From: Marasmius tenuissimus
Taxonomy: Eukaryota; Basidiomycota; Agaricomycetes; Agaricales; Marasmiaceae
Assembly (NCBI GenBank): GCA_029532415.1
Contig: JAQOTA010000050.1
Span: 3,224,001 to 3,288,000 of the forward strand
Direction: 5' to 3'
DNA length: 64,000 bases
Shown: positions 45,071-57,300 of the stretch, piece after piece
Numbering within the stretch: position 1 is the stretch's first letter
How the letters are laid out: every line of letters begins with the position of its first letter
Made by a program: the position numbers and the translations under genes
The notes under the pieces: model-generated
What the model was told of the DNA's origin: nothing
The model's input: the letters and a program-made list of their open reading frames with translations, nothing else
The model's database searches: none

Positions 45071-46114
45071 ATGTCTCCCCAGCCTGTACGAGTCTTCCGT
45101 AGCTTTGGACGACCTCTACTGACAGAATTCTAGTCCAAGATCCCCTTGCGCGCGAAATTGCTTTTCATTGCGGAGTTGGCCGAAGGAGCGGAGCGATATG
45201 AAGGTAGGCCGAGCGGTCCCGGGCCCTCGAACGTTGTTCGCTGACAGTCACTCTTAGACGTGGTAATACAGATCAAGACTATCATCGAGAAATTCGGCCC
45301 CAGGCTGACGAACGATGAACGAAACTTCCTATCAGTGGCCTACAAGAATATGACCAATAACCTCCGGAATAGCTGGCGTGTCGTCGACACTGTTGGCAAG
45401 ATCGAGGCTTCTCGCCCTGCTATAGTGGCCAGGAAGGTCATGTTGATTCAGAAACAGCGAATGAAAATCGAAAGAGAGCTCGCGGATGTCTGTCGGGACA
45501 TCGTAAACCTTCTGAACAGCAAACTTCTGCCTGCCGCGGAGAAAGGAGAGGAACGCGTGTTCTATTCGAAGATGTAAGTATTCACCTCATAAGCGGGACG
45601 CCCCAGAACTCTGAGCTTTGACGTCGGGATGACAGGAAGGGAGATTACTACCGCTATCTCGCAGAGTTCAGTCGTCCAGAGGATTTCGAGCGATACGCAA
45701 AGGAATCTTTGGACGCGTATAAGTCAGCATATCGTCACGCTCTCGAAACTTTGGATCCCATACACCCGACGAGATTGGGACTGGCGCTCAATTTCGCGGT
45801 TTTCTATCACGGTAAGCTCCACTATAATTTCCCGCGTTCTCTCCATCATTTCCCTGACTGACCCGCCTACTCAGACGTCAAGAAGAGTCCGGATCGTGCT
45901 TGCCATTTGGCGAAAAGTGCATTCGACGACGCGGTGTTATCTCCTCAGGCCACTGATCCCGACCTCACTCAAACAATTCGGGACGCTCTTCAGATCCTTC
46001 AACTCTTGAAAGACGACCTGATCGCGTGGTCGAAAGAGATACCAGAAGATGGTAGGTTTTGTGAGATGTAAGACAGCCACGAGGAAGCTCACTAATGGTA
46101 CAGGAGATCATTAA
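45071..46114 (+). CDS. 14-3-3 protein, divergent
   Basis: Phosphoserine/threonine-binding adaptor. Exon 1 is only MSPQP, then SKIPLRAKLLFIAELAEGAE, RYEDVVIQIKTIIEKF, NDERNFLSVAYKN, and the signature region FYSKMKGDYYRYLAEF, SPDRACHLAKSAFDDA. The phosphate-binding residues corresponding to Lys49, Arg56, Arg60, Arg127 and Tyr128 of 14-3-3 zeta are all present (YKN, LRNSWR, YRYLAEF). However, the normally invariant GARR before SSWR is NNLR, the SIEQKEESKGNE-type stretch is replaced by VGKIEASRPAIVARKV, and the C-terminal LIMQLLRDNL is ILQLLKDDL. So it is a divergent member, not the usual fungal BMH. Stop TAA at 46112-46114, 21 bases from the stop of deoxyhypusine synthase. Confidence 0.82.
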
Positions 46115-46135
46115 TTTCTTGAAGGTTACGATGAA

Positions 46136-47509
46136 TCATTTTTGTTCTACCTGCTGAGCAGAACCTTGAATATCTTTTGCGAAAGTTGCCGCCACTAACA
46201 TGGGGAATATCAGGGTGGCGTCTCCGTGTACCTAGGATGTGGATGAGTATGTTGTTGTATGATAGGAATTGTGTATTCTACCTTGACGGACTGTGCTCCG
46301 GCACGTATTTTTCCCCAAGAAATTGCCTCATCTGGCCTTGCGCCTGAATCTGAACCATCAAACTCTTGGCCGGTATTCTTTGGAAACCGATAGCTGAGTG
46401 GGCTGTAAGGAGGTTAAGGGAAAGAAACTTACTATGAATACTGAGTAATCCGCTCCATTCCGCTGGATACGAAACCGTAAGACCGGGTCACAGAAGCTAA
46501 TGGGGGAAAACCTACTATTAACATCGCGTTCGCGATCTGGTGTTTGCAGACGCCTCCCCCGAGGATGATCATGCCCGCTTTCCGGGACTTTCGCGATAAC
46601 TCATTAAGCTCACGTATATCACGGACTATGTCGAGGATAAGGCCAGGATTGCGAAACGAGTGAAAGTAGATCATGTCGCCAATCGACCCATCGGTCAGAG
46701 CGGGACAGAAAACCGGGATGTCGTTCTGAGAAAAGATCTCTCAGAAACAGCGCCGTAATGATGAAGAGACCATTTTATATTCACTTTGTAAGCCCAGTAA
46801 TACACAGATTCTTCGTTATTGATCTCTTTTCCCAATCGTCGGATGAAACTGCTTGGCGTCCAAACTTCTCCAGTGGATTGTTGCTCAGCCAACATAGCGT
46901 CGAGTATGGGTGTGAGCCAGTCTTCAAACTTGCAGTAGTTATCGTTCGGTACCACCAAATTGCCGATACGGTTCATGCCTCGTCTGCGAAGATCGGCGCC
47001 GTCGAGATTGAAATCGGCGAGGTAAGTGTGTCCCAGACATTTGATAAAGTCTTCCTCGATTCCGCCAGCAGTGGTGACTATCGCTGCGACGTGTTTATGC
47101 TTGACTAGATGAAGAATAACTTCGCGCAGGCCAGACGAGATCAAGTTGGAAGTGTATCCCAAAAAGATATTACACCGTGTCCGTTGACGAACTTCAGGGG
47201 ATCGATATTCTTCTGATTCATCTTCGGGTATTGGCTCGTCTGACAAGCGCCAGGTACGCTGTATATCATATTAGCAACTTGACGTCGAGAACGTAGTGCC
47301 ACTGTACGTACCATGCGATTCACGACATCGATTGCTTTGCCCAAACTGTTTGCCTGGAACCCGATTCGCTCATAACTTTGGAGAAAATCCTGGAGCGATA
47401 GCGGCTTGTCAAAATCAGGTCCTTTGACGGATACGTAGGAGTCTGGCACAGGTTCCGAGCGCAACAGGACAGCTGCAGAGGCTGTATTGGGGACCTGGGT
47501 GGAAGCCAT
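46136..47509 (-). CDS. DYS1: Deoxyhypusine synthase
   Basis: NAD-dependent enzyme that moves the aminobutyl group of spermidine to one lysine of eIF5A, first step of hypusine. Seen in order: [96 protein letters not shown], the active lysine in [12 protein letters not shown], and [20 protein letters not shown], ending DIQGSAEQVEQK. Start [12 protein letters not shown] at 47509. Length as for the family. About six exons. Its start is 186 bases from the SEC7 start on the other strand. Confidence 0.93.
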
Positions 47510-47695
47510 TGAAAAAGTTTAGTAGGGAGTGACGTGACGCCAGATAGTCACACCAAGAACTCGACGCCTGACAGAATTCGTATTAGTCTACACTCTCCCA
47601 GCCGGGCATCCAAATTCCCAGTAATCCAACCCGTCTCAGCCATACCTGACGACAGCGACGACTCGCGCTCGACGTCGAGCCCACTGGCCGTCACC

Positions 47696-50600
47696 ATGGA
47701 CAGCCAGATCAACGCTGCCCAGATTCCTCTCCCCACTTCACCTCCCCCTACTTCAGGCGTGCCCGCAGAACGTGTCAATTCTCACAATACCGAGGCGGAC
47801 CACGTCGTCGAGAACGTCGAGCAACAGTCTGAGTCTGGCCATTCTCATGCTTCGTCAGTTCAGGAGGAATCAGTCCCGGAAACCCCGACCTCATCTTCCA
47901 ATCACGTCTATCCGGTTGAAGAGCAGGCTTCCAATCCGAGGTCTGAACCACCGTTACCTCCAACACCCCATGCTGAAGTGAATGGACATGCCTCTACACC
48001 CACGACTGCGACCCATCCTATTACTGGAACGGATGTCCCCAGGCGACCTCATAATCAAGATGGACCGCTCAGTCCAGGTTTAACGTCACCAACGGCAACG
48101 GGTCACAGGCGGTCTCTCACTATCGGTAGCAGAGGAAACTCGGTCTCGGTCGTCCTTATTTCGTCCGCGCTGGAAACCATTGCATCGTCAAAGGAGGCAA
48201 AGCGTTCGTCTACGCTCCGGGAGAGTACACAACATGCGCTGGAACTGATTCGAAATGACCAGGGTGGAGATCGTCCGAGAGAGATATTCGAACCGCTTCG
48301 TTTAGCGTGCGAGACGAGGAACGACAAGCTGATGATCGCAAGCTTGGATTGCATATCCAAGTTGATATCCTACTCGTTTTTCGCCGAACCTCCGTCTGCC
48401 CAGCAGACTTATTCTTCACCTCCCGGATCTCCTGGGTTGTCGGGCAAGCCTGGCGAATCCTCATCACTCGTCGATCTCGTTACCAACACCATAGCGGCAT
48501 GTCATTCGGAAACCACCCCAGAACCTGTTTCACTCCAGATCGTGAAAGCTCTACTCGCCCTAGTCCTATCGCCCACGATATACGTACATCACTCCTCGCT
48601 CCTCAAAGCCGTCCGCACGGTTTACAACGTGTTTCTCTTGAGCACAGACCCGGTCAATCAGATGGTCGCCCAAGGTGGTCTAACACAAATGGTACATCAT
48701 GTTTTCACGCGCTGTACAGCGACCGAGGTACCGAAGAAGGCGCCGAACGATAGTCTATCGCGAAGTCCTAGTCAAGACGGTTTTCCATCTCCTCGATATA
48801 CATCTTTTTCGCTACCCTCCGGCTCCAAGACGAACCTCGCAACCTCAGCTGATAGTGAAAAAGACGACATATCTGTTGCTCCACCCCCAATTGAGAGGAC
48901 GGAATCGACAATTGCTGTCACGGAAGAAACAAACAAGGTGTTCTTGAACGAGGACAGAGGGTCTCGTGCTTCCCAGTAAGTGTAAATTTTGATATTAGAC
49001 GCTCCGCTAATCTCTCTTCGACCAGGGAAAGCTTCGTTGAGAGAGGGCTGACTCCCGACATCAATGGTCACAGATTGTTGTCAACGACTGATCTTTTCGT
49101 CAAAGACGCGTTCCTAGTGTTCCGGGCTCTGTGCAAACTGACCATGAAGCCACTGAATAACGAAAGGTATGTGCACCTTGCTTCGGTTTGTTCCCCATGC
49201 TGATTCTCTTTTTCACGTACAGCGAACGCGACATGAAGTCCCATGCGATGCGCTCCAAGCTGTTGTCATTGCATCTTGTCCTTACGGTTCTCAACTCGCA
49301 CATGCCTCTTTTCGTCGATCCCGCCGCAATCATCTACTCGAACTCCTCGAACGAAGCGACGACCTTCATCCAGGCTATTAATCAGTATCTATGTCTGACC
49401 TTGAGCAGAAACGCTGTCAGCCCGGTGCCCCAAGTCTTCGAGATTAGCGTCGAGATATTCTGGCGTGTGCTTTCTGGAATGCGAACAAAACTCAAGGCGA
49501 GTCGGGATTGATATCCATGGCTTGCGGTCGACTGATATAAAGCCTCCCAAAAACAGAAAGAAATAGAAGTGCTTTTCCACGAAATATTCATCCCCATCCT
49601 TGAAATGCGAACTTCGACTCTCAAGCAAAAGGCGGTGATCCTCGGTATGCTTTCAAGGTTGTGTCAAGACCCACAAGCGTTGGTTGAGATTTACCTCAAC
49701 TACGACTGCGATAGTGAATCGGCGGACAATATCTACGAACAGTAAGTAACAGTACAATCGCTTTTCCTTGACGGCTGTATGACTCATGATTCCAGTCTCA
49801 TGAACATAATATCAAAAATCGGAACGATACCATCGGCGACCACAACCAAAGCCAATGAGCCTTCCAGTCCAGCGGTCCAACCCACCATCAAATCCTCCTC
49901 AGCGGCCATTCCCCCTTCCTTGAGTACATCTGCTATGTCTGTCTCTGGGTCAATGGACACTTCCTCTATGGGCCAGTCGGAGGCTCATCTACGAAGACAA
50001 GGTCTCGAGTGTTTTGTCACTGTCCTCCGTTCACTTGTTGCTTGGGGAACCGCTGCTGGAAAGACCGCTGACGACAGTACTTTGGCGACATCTTCATCGA
50101 TCCCCTCACAGGCGGGCGAAGAAATTAATAATTCTTTGACCCCAGAACCGTCGCTCGACAAAGCTTCGACCGACACAAGCACCGAGACACTCCGCCAACC
50201 CACCCCCGACTTGACTGACGACCCAAGCAAGTTCGAAAGCGCGAAACAGAAGAAGACTACCCTACTAGAAGGTATTAAGAAGTTCAACTTCAAGCCAAAA
50301 CGGGTCAGTTTTTTTTTTCCTTCTCGGCCTGTTTCCTTCTCAATGATGCTCTAGGGTATCCAATTCCTTATCGAAACCGGCTTCATTCCGAGCAAAATGC
50401 CCCAGGACATAGCTCGGTTCCTTCTCAGTACCGACGGACTGAGCAAGGCGATGATTGGAGAATACCTTGGTGAAGGGTTCGTCACTCCCTACTCAAACCT
50501 ACACTTCGCATAGCGGCTTACACATTTGATTCACAGGGAGGAGCAAAACATCGCTATCATGCATGCCTTCGTTGACATGCTGGACTTCACAAACCTCGCT

Positions 50601-53600
50601 TTCGTTGATGCACTCCGCCTATTCCTGCAATCCTTCCGTCTCCCTGGTGAAGCACAGAAGATTGATCGATATATGCTCAAATTTGCGGAAAGGTTTATCG
50701 CGGGCAATAACCAGACACCTTTTGCGAATGCTGGTGATTCTCGTCACCCTGGCAGCTCAATGCAATACTAATTTGCTCGCATTTGTCTCCAGATGCTGCT
50801 TACGTCTTGGCATATTCTGTCATCCTACTCAACACCGACGCACACAATCCACAGATCAAGAAGCGTATGACGAAGCCAGACTTTATCAAGAATAACCGGG
50901 GTATCAACGACGGCGCAGACCTCCCGGAAGATTTCCTGTCGGAAATCTACGACGAGATTGTGAGCAATGAAATCAAAATGAAGGATGAGATAGGACCTAC
51001 CGCTAGCGCGACTCGTGGTTTGGCAAGTGCTTTGACAAATATGGGACGGGATCTCCAGAAGGAGGCTTACGTCATGCAGTCGAGCGGAATGGCGAACAAA
51101 ACTGAAGTGCGCTTGAACAATCTCCTCACCCATAATCCCTAACAATGCGCGTAGGCTTTGTTCAAGACGATGATGCGTACCCAACGCAAGGGCTCCAAAG
51201 GCGGCGACCAATTCTTCAGTGCTTCTCACTTCGTCCATGTCAAGCCGATGTTCGAAGTAGCGTGGATACCGTTTTTGGCGGGTTTATCCGGGCCTCTCCA
51301 AGATACAGACGACCTGGAGATAGTCGAACTCTGTCTGGACGGTTTCAAGAGTGCTATTCGAATTGTCTGTTTCTTCGACCTGGAACTGGAGCGTAATGCG
51401 TTTGTAACCACTCTCGCGAAGTTCACCTTCCTCAACAATCTAGGCGAGATGAAGACGAAAAACATGGAAGCGATCAAAGCGTTACTTGATGTGGCGGTCA
51501 CTGAAGGCAACAGCCTTCGAGGGTCATGGCATGAGGTATTGACTTGTGTCAGCCAACTGGAACACATGCAGCTCATCAGTGGGGGCGTCGATGTACCGGA
51601 TACAAAGAAAGTGGCATGCTCATTTAGCTAGCTAGTCACACCTTACTTACTTTTTGCCTCAACAGACGCACGCGGAAAGTACCGACCGAGGAATTAGCCA
51701 ACGAGAGTCGATCTACACACATCACTGTCGCAGCAGACATGGTCTTCTCTCTCAGTCATTACCTCTCAGGGGTGAGTGAACCTCGTTACAACTTTGAACC
51801 GTATTCAATGATACGTGGGCGCAGACCGCCATAGTTGATTTTGTCCAAGCGCTGAGTGATGTCTCATGGGAGGAAATCCAGTCATCCGGGTTGTCTCAGC
51901 ATCCGCGAATGTTTAGCTTGCAAAAGCTGGTCGAAATCTCGTACTATAACATGAACCGAATTCGTCTCGAATGGTCCAATCTTTGGGATATCCTTGGGGA
52001 GCACTTCAATCAGGTAGGCACAAGCGGGCCAAGTTACAAAATACATTCTAAACATCCACAGGTGTGCTGTCATAATAACCCTCATGTGGCTTCTTTCGCG
52101 CTGGACTCCCTCCGTCAATTGGCAATGAGGTTCCTGGAGAAAGAGGAGCTCCCCCACTTCAAGTTTCAGAAAGACTTTTTGAAGCCTTTCGAGCATACGA
52201 TGATCCACAATACAAATCCGGACATCAGGGAAATGGTGAATTATATGCACTATGAGGGTTAAGCATCTCGCTGATGGAGAGTAATAGGTTCTTCAATGCT
52301 TGCAACAAATGGTTCAAACGCGGGTACAAAACATGCGATCGGGATGGCGTACCATGTTCGGTGTCTTTCAGGCGGCCTCGAAGGTCTTGACTGGTGAGTG
52401 GTGGTAATCACACCGTCCACTTTCGTTAACTAATTTATGAGCTGTAGAGCGCATAGCGAACGCGGCGTTTGAAATCGTGACGGGGTTGAACAGAGACCAC
52501 TTCAGCGCTATAATACGCCATGGGGCATTCGCTGATCTCACGGTTTGCGTTACCGATTTCTGTAAATCGAGCAAATACCAAAAGATCAGCTTGCTGGCCA
52601 TCGGGATGCTGAGAGGCATCATACCCGTCATGCTGGAATGTCCGGAATGCACATGGTCCCCAGAAACCTTGGATGACAACATGATCAAGTACTGGTATCC
52701 AATTCTCTTCGCCTTCTACGACATCATCATGAACGGGGAGGATCTTGAAGTCCGGCGACTGTAAGTCTTCCTCTATCCTGACACATCTCTTTCTCACGCC
52801 ACGTAGGGCCCTCGACTCCTTGTTCACAACTCTCAAGTCCTACGGTTCCACATTCCCTGTGGAGTTTTGGGACACTTGTTGCCAGGAGCTTCTATTCCCT
52901 ATCTTCTCCGTGTTAAAGTCGAGTCAAGATTTGTCTCGCTTCAGTACCCAAGAGGACATGAGTGTCTGGTTGTCGACGACTATGATACAAGCTCTTCGTG
53001 ACCTGATAGACCTATACACATTTTTCTTCACCACTCTGGAACGGTTCCTCGACGGGCTCCTCGACTTATTGTGTGTGTGCATATGCCAAGGTGGGTGACA
53101 TTTCCTGCATCAACGAACTTCATGCTAAATCCGTCCAGAAAATGACACCCTCGCACGGATAGGCACATCCTGTCTCCAACAACTTCTCGAGAACAACGTG
53201 TCGAAATTCAGTCCTGGCAGATGGGAGCGCGTTGCGACGACTTTTGTCAAACTGTTCAAGACAACGACTCCGCATCAACTTTTCGACGACGACCTGCGTG
53301 TTCAGATTGCGGACAACAACAGTCCAGAACTTGGGGACGGAAATGGTGGGTCGTTTTATAGCCCAGGAAGACACAAAATCCTTATGCAACACTATAGAAG
53401 GGAATGGACAGGCCATACTTCCAGCTCCGCTTACATCAGGCAACGAACCGACAGGAAAACATACCGTCAATGACCGTCGACGTATCTTCAAGCAGATAAT
53501 CGTGAAATGTGTCCTCCAACTACTGCTGATTGAGACCACGAATGATCTGCTTCGAAATGATGAAGTCTACAACACAATTCCGCCCGATCAGCTGCTACGG

Positions 53601-54253
53601 CTCATGGGTGTCCTCGACCACAGTTATCAATTTGCTCGCATGTTCAACGATGACAAAGAGCTTCGTACAGGGCTATGGAAAGTCGGTGAGTCACGTTGTT
53701 CTAGGTTCTGCCAACGAGACGCTCACAAATCTTAAGGTTTCATGAGGCACTTGCCCAACCTTCTGAAGCAAGAATCGAGCAGCGCGGCTACATTAGTTCA
53801 CATCCTTTTGAGGATGTATTATGATCCACGTCCAGAGCATCAAACAGCACGTGGACAGATTGCTGAGCGTCTGATGCCGTGAGAATTCCCGAGCTTTACG
53901 TTCTCAATGTACGGTCTGACGCTCTTTTGACCAGGTTGAGCTTGGGTGTGATTCGGGACTTCAACAAACTTCGTACAGACACTCAAAGCAAGAACATTCT
54001 TGCCTGGACACCCGTAATAACCGAGATTTTGGACGGATTCTGTCGATTTGATGACAAAACAGTACGTTTCCTGTATCCTGGCTTTTGGGACCTTTCTCAT
54101 CGTCGCGTTTTACAGTTTGCAAGATATCTGCCGGCTATCTATCCCCTGTCAGCTGAGCTGCTGGTTAAAGAGTTGACACCGGAGATTCGGGAAAGCCTGA
54201 AAACATATTTCATCAGGGTCGGATTTGCACAGAGAATTATAGAGTCCTCATAA
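47696..54253 (+). CDS. SEC7: SEC7, ARF guanine-nucleotide exchange factor
   Basis: Large trans-Golgi ARF-GEF. I start at ATG 47696 (context TCACCATGG); the open frame reaches further upstream but has no earlier ATG. Order: disordered Ser/Pro N-terminus; DCB region ([37 protein letters not shown]); HUS region ([24 protein letters not shown]); Sec7 domain ([35 protein letters not shown] with the glutamic finger, [22 protein letters not shown]); then the long HDS repeats ([46 protein letters not shown]). The C-terminus ends [12 protein letters not shown]. The brefeldin-sensitive residue set (Tyr-Ser, Asp, Met) is present in [10 protein letters not shown] and KKRM. About 20 exons. Confidence 0.93.
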
Positions 54254-54386
54254 TGACTTTTCTCATGTACTGCTACTTTATTCACTGTTCTGTAGTCGCA
54301 ATTCCACGGATAATACGCGTACGTGTTCATTATAAGTTATTCCATGTATTGTCATCTACAGATGGGTCGAACTCCACTATGCTATC
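54254..54386. terminator. Shared 3' interval of convergent SEC7 and SLA1
   Basis: Only 133 bases separate two stop codons of convergent genes; both polyadenylation regions must lie here or overlap the neighbouring gene. Confidence 0.4.
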
Positions 54387-57300
54387 CTAACGGTACCCTA
54401 CGAAGGACTGACCTTGGAAATTACCCCAGCCCGTGGGTTGGGCAACCATCGCTGTGAATCGAGGCCAATGAGATTCAGATGCAACGAATATAAGGTAGTG
54501 AATGCTTACGGTTGGGTCGGAGGGCATCATATTTATCTGGTTGGTCATTAGGGCAAGATAATTGACTTAGATTGGCATCGCTGAACGCTTACCAGAGGAC
54601 TGAGGGGCTGATGAGTTGTCGGAGGCAAAAGTGCCCGACTTCATTTGGGCGAAAATATTAGCTGCAGTAGAACGTATTAGGTTTCTGGATGTCAAACATC
54701 GTGATCACCATACCAGGATTTGTATCTGTAGTGTTGTTATTGGACACAGAATTTGGTAAAGGCGGTACAGGAGGAGGAGATGACATCCCGTTGTTGAATG
54801 GGGATGCGTTGAATCCTGGATTGAATCCAGTAGGATCTATCGGTTGATTAGCCATTGCAGCGACGGAGGAAAAATAGGTGCACTTACTGGACATGATGGG
54901 TCCACTGTATGATCCACTCCCGAACGGGCTCGCATTGTTGGACTGACCGAATGGACTCGGATTGTTCGAACCGAACGGGCTTCCATTGTTGGACTGGTTG
55001 AATGGGCTCCCGTTGTTGGACTGACCGAACGGACTCCCGTTGTTGAAACCGCCGAAGGGCATTCCGGTGGGCTGGTTCATCAGTGGCTGAGATCCTGGCA
55101 TGCCTGTAGGTTGGCCCATCATTGGAGGCAAACCAGTTTGTTGCGGAGCCATAAACGCTGGCGTGGAGCTTGCTCGGGTAGGAACAAATCCACCGAAACC
55201 GGTCTGAGTGGGCACCAGAGGCTGTAGCAGTTGTTGATTTGCTGGTACAGGAGCAAACGGACCCCGCGGCCCATTGTACGGTTGCGGCGTCGTCGAGGTC
55301 TGTTGAGTCTGTACTTGGCCCATAGGCACTGTCGAGGATCCCATACCAAGGCCTGACGCAAAGCTGGCCGGAGGCGGTGTTGCATTGACGGGAGGGGACG
55401 CTTGTAAAGGAGGAGATTGGACAGGCGTGTTCTTCCTCAACTCACTGAGGCGCGCCAACTGATCGAAGATGTCAGACTCGGTAGTATTCGCCAGAGTCTT
55501 CGGTGGGGAGAGAACTGGGGCAGGTGCTGGGGCAGTGACCGGGGCCGAGGGGGGTGTGGGCTCGGGCGCGGGGGCTGCTGCTGTGGTAGTAGGAGGCGCT
55601 GATGGGGCCCTATTTGTAGCATTTGCAGTTGCCGGCGCGGTTGCCGTCGGGTTGGTGGAACTCGGTCTGTTAGTCCACGCATCGTCGTCAAAGCCGCTCG
55701 TAGTCGCAAGGGCAGAGCTTGATCTCGGAGGAGCTTGAACAGGAGAAGCAGTTGAGCTTGCTCTATCTGGGCTGAGGAGTTGTGGTGAGCTGGTCCTTTG
55801 GATCTCAGAGGATGCAGCGCTGATCGCATTGAGATTGACATTGGAGGGTAAACTCTTGGACGGGGTGGGGCGGCCACGCCGGGTTGAATTTTTCAACGCG
55901 CCCCCAGGTCCCTCCGCAAACAAGTTGGGTGGTTTTGACGAAGAGCTACCGCCAGTTTCTTGAGCCTCAAGTTGTCTGGCCAACGCCTCGTCGCGACGGA
56001 TCTGATCCTCCCGGGGATCTTTCTGAGGCGCGGGCTTGAACTTCTCAGCTGCCTTCTTGACACGAAGGATATCTCCTTCACGTAGACCGAGTGACCGCAT
56101 GATACTGTCCGTGAGTTCTCCCAACTGACTTTCCTCAATCTTGTCCCTCTCGAATGCAGAGGCGTATCTCGTACAATCGTCAAGGTCACAACCTGCCTGG
56201 AGGAAGAAGTCGAACCAGTCTATCGTTGGTGCTTTCTTGGCTGCTTTGGCCTGCGCGATAGCAGCCGCCCTCTTCTGTTGAGCCAGAGGGATGTTGTCGT
56301 CGTCATCAACGGGTTTGGAGGACTTCTTCTTGTTGTAGTATTTCTCGATGAACTTCATATCTTCGGGAGACATTTTGTCCGATGGAACCTCCACGATGAC
56401 GCCGTTGATTTTGTGAAGCCGCAACTTGCCATCTTTGAAGCCGAGCAAGGCAGCATCGACTCGGAATTGGCCACTGCGATCATGCCATGTCCTTACACGA
56501 TCTGCAGGAGGGACTAGAAAGAAGAGGGGTCAACCTTTTGAGACGAAGCTGGAACGAAGGATACTGACAGCCATGCTCCGGTTTTCCTCCTGAACTCGTG
56601 CTCGTTCTCCTGTTATCGGGCATTCAGTTATTTGTTATATCATCGAGCCCAGGTGGCACTCACTTTGACGGAGAAGCCGGACGATTCGCCTCGTCAGCGA
56701 CCTTGCGCCTCTGTTCCGCTGCGGCTGCTTCAGCCCGTTCTTGAGCTTCACGTTTCTTTCGTGCCCGTGCCTCTTCCTCGTGTCGTATTCGGTCGGCTTC
56801 TGCCTTGGCCTCCGCTTCTGCTTCTGCCTTTGCGCGTGCGGCTGCCTCTGCCTCCGCCTTTGCTTTGGCGCGGGCCTGTGCTTCGGCTTTGGCTTTGGCC
56901 TTCGTTTCCGCTTCTGCCGCAACTTGCGCCTGGGCTGCGGCCTCTTCAACTGCCCTGGTAGTCGCTGATGAGTCCTCTTCAGAGTCACCAACCTATTGAC
57001 GGTGAGTCAGAATCAGGGAGCGGTGGGGGAGATACACACCTGAACATATGAGGCGGGCACCACTCCTTCTTGTCCTTTCTGGTTGCGACATTTCCACCAA
57101 TCCTCGTCCTTCTCCAGCACCACCAACTGTTCACCCTCTTTTACACTTAGCTCATCGTCGCCGTCCGCTGTAAAATCATAGAGAGCGACGGCCTGTTCAA
57201 CATCTTCTACCTCTTGATCTTGGTCTTCGGCCGACGAGTAACCACCATCCTCTCGGGGAGGGATTATGGTTGGTGAGGCAGGTGAGAAATGAACGGATGC

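Noticed and set aside
47534..47695. SEC7 reading frame open upstream to a GTG at 47534
   Set aside because: No in-frame ATG occurs before 47696, which has a strong context (TCACCATGG). GTG is not expected as a nuclear start codon.
48307..48753. Open frame of 148 codons on the plus strand in another phase
   Set aside because: Overlaps the SEC7 DCB region in another frame; composition is Arg/Ser-rich with no motif.
55437..55877. Arg/Pro-rich open frame inside SLA1 on the same strand
   Set aside because: It is a frame shadow of the Pro/Ala/Ser-rich linker of SLA1.
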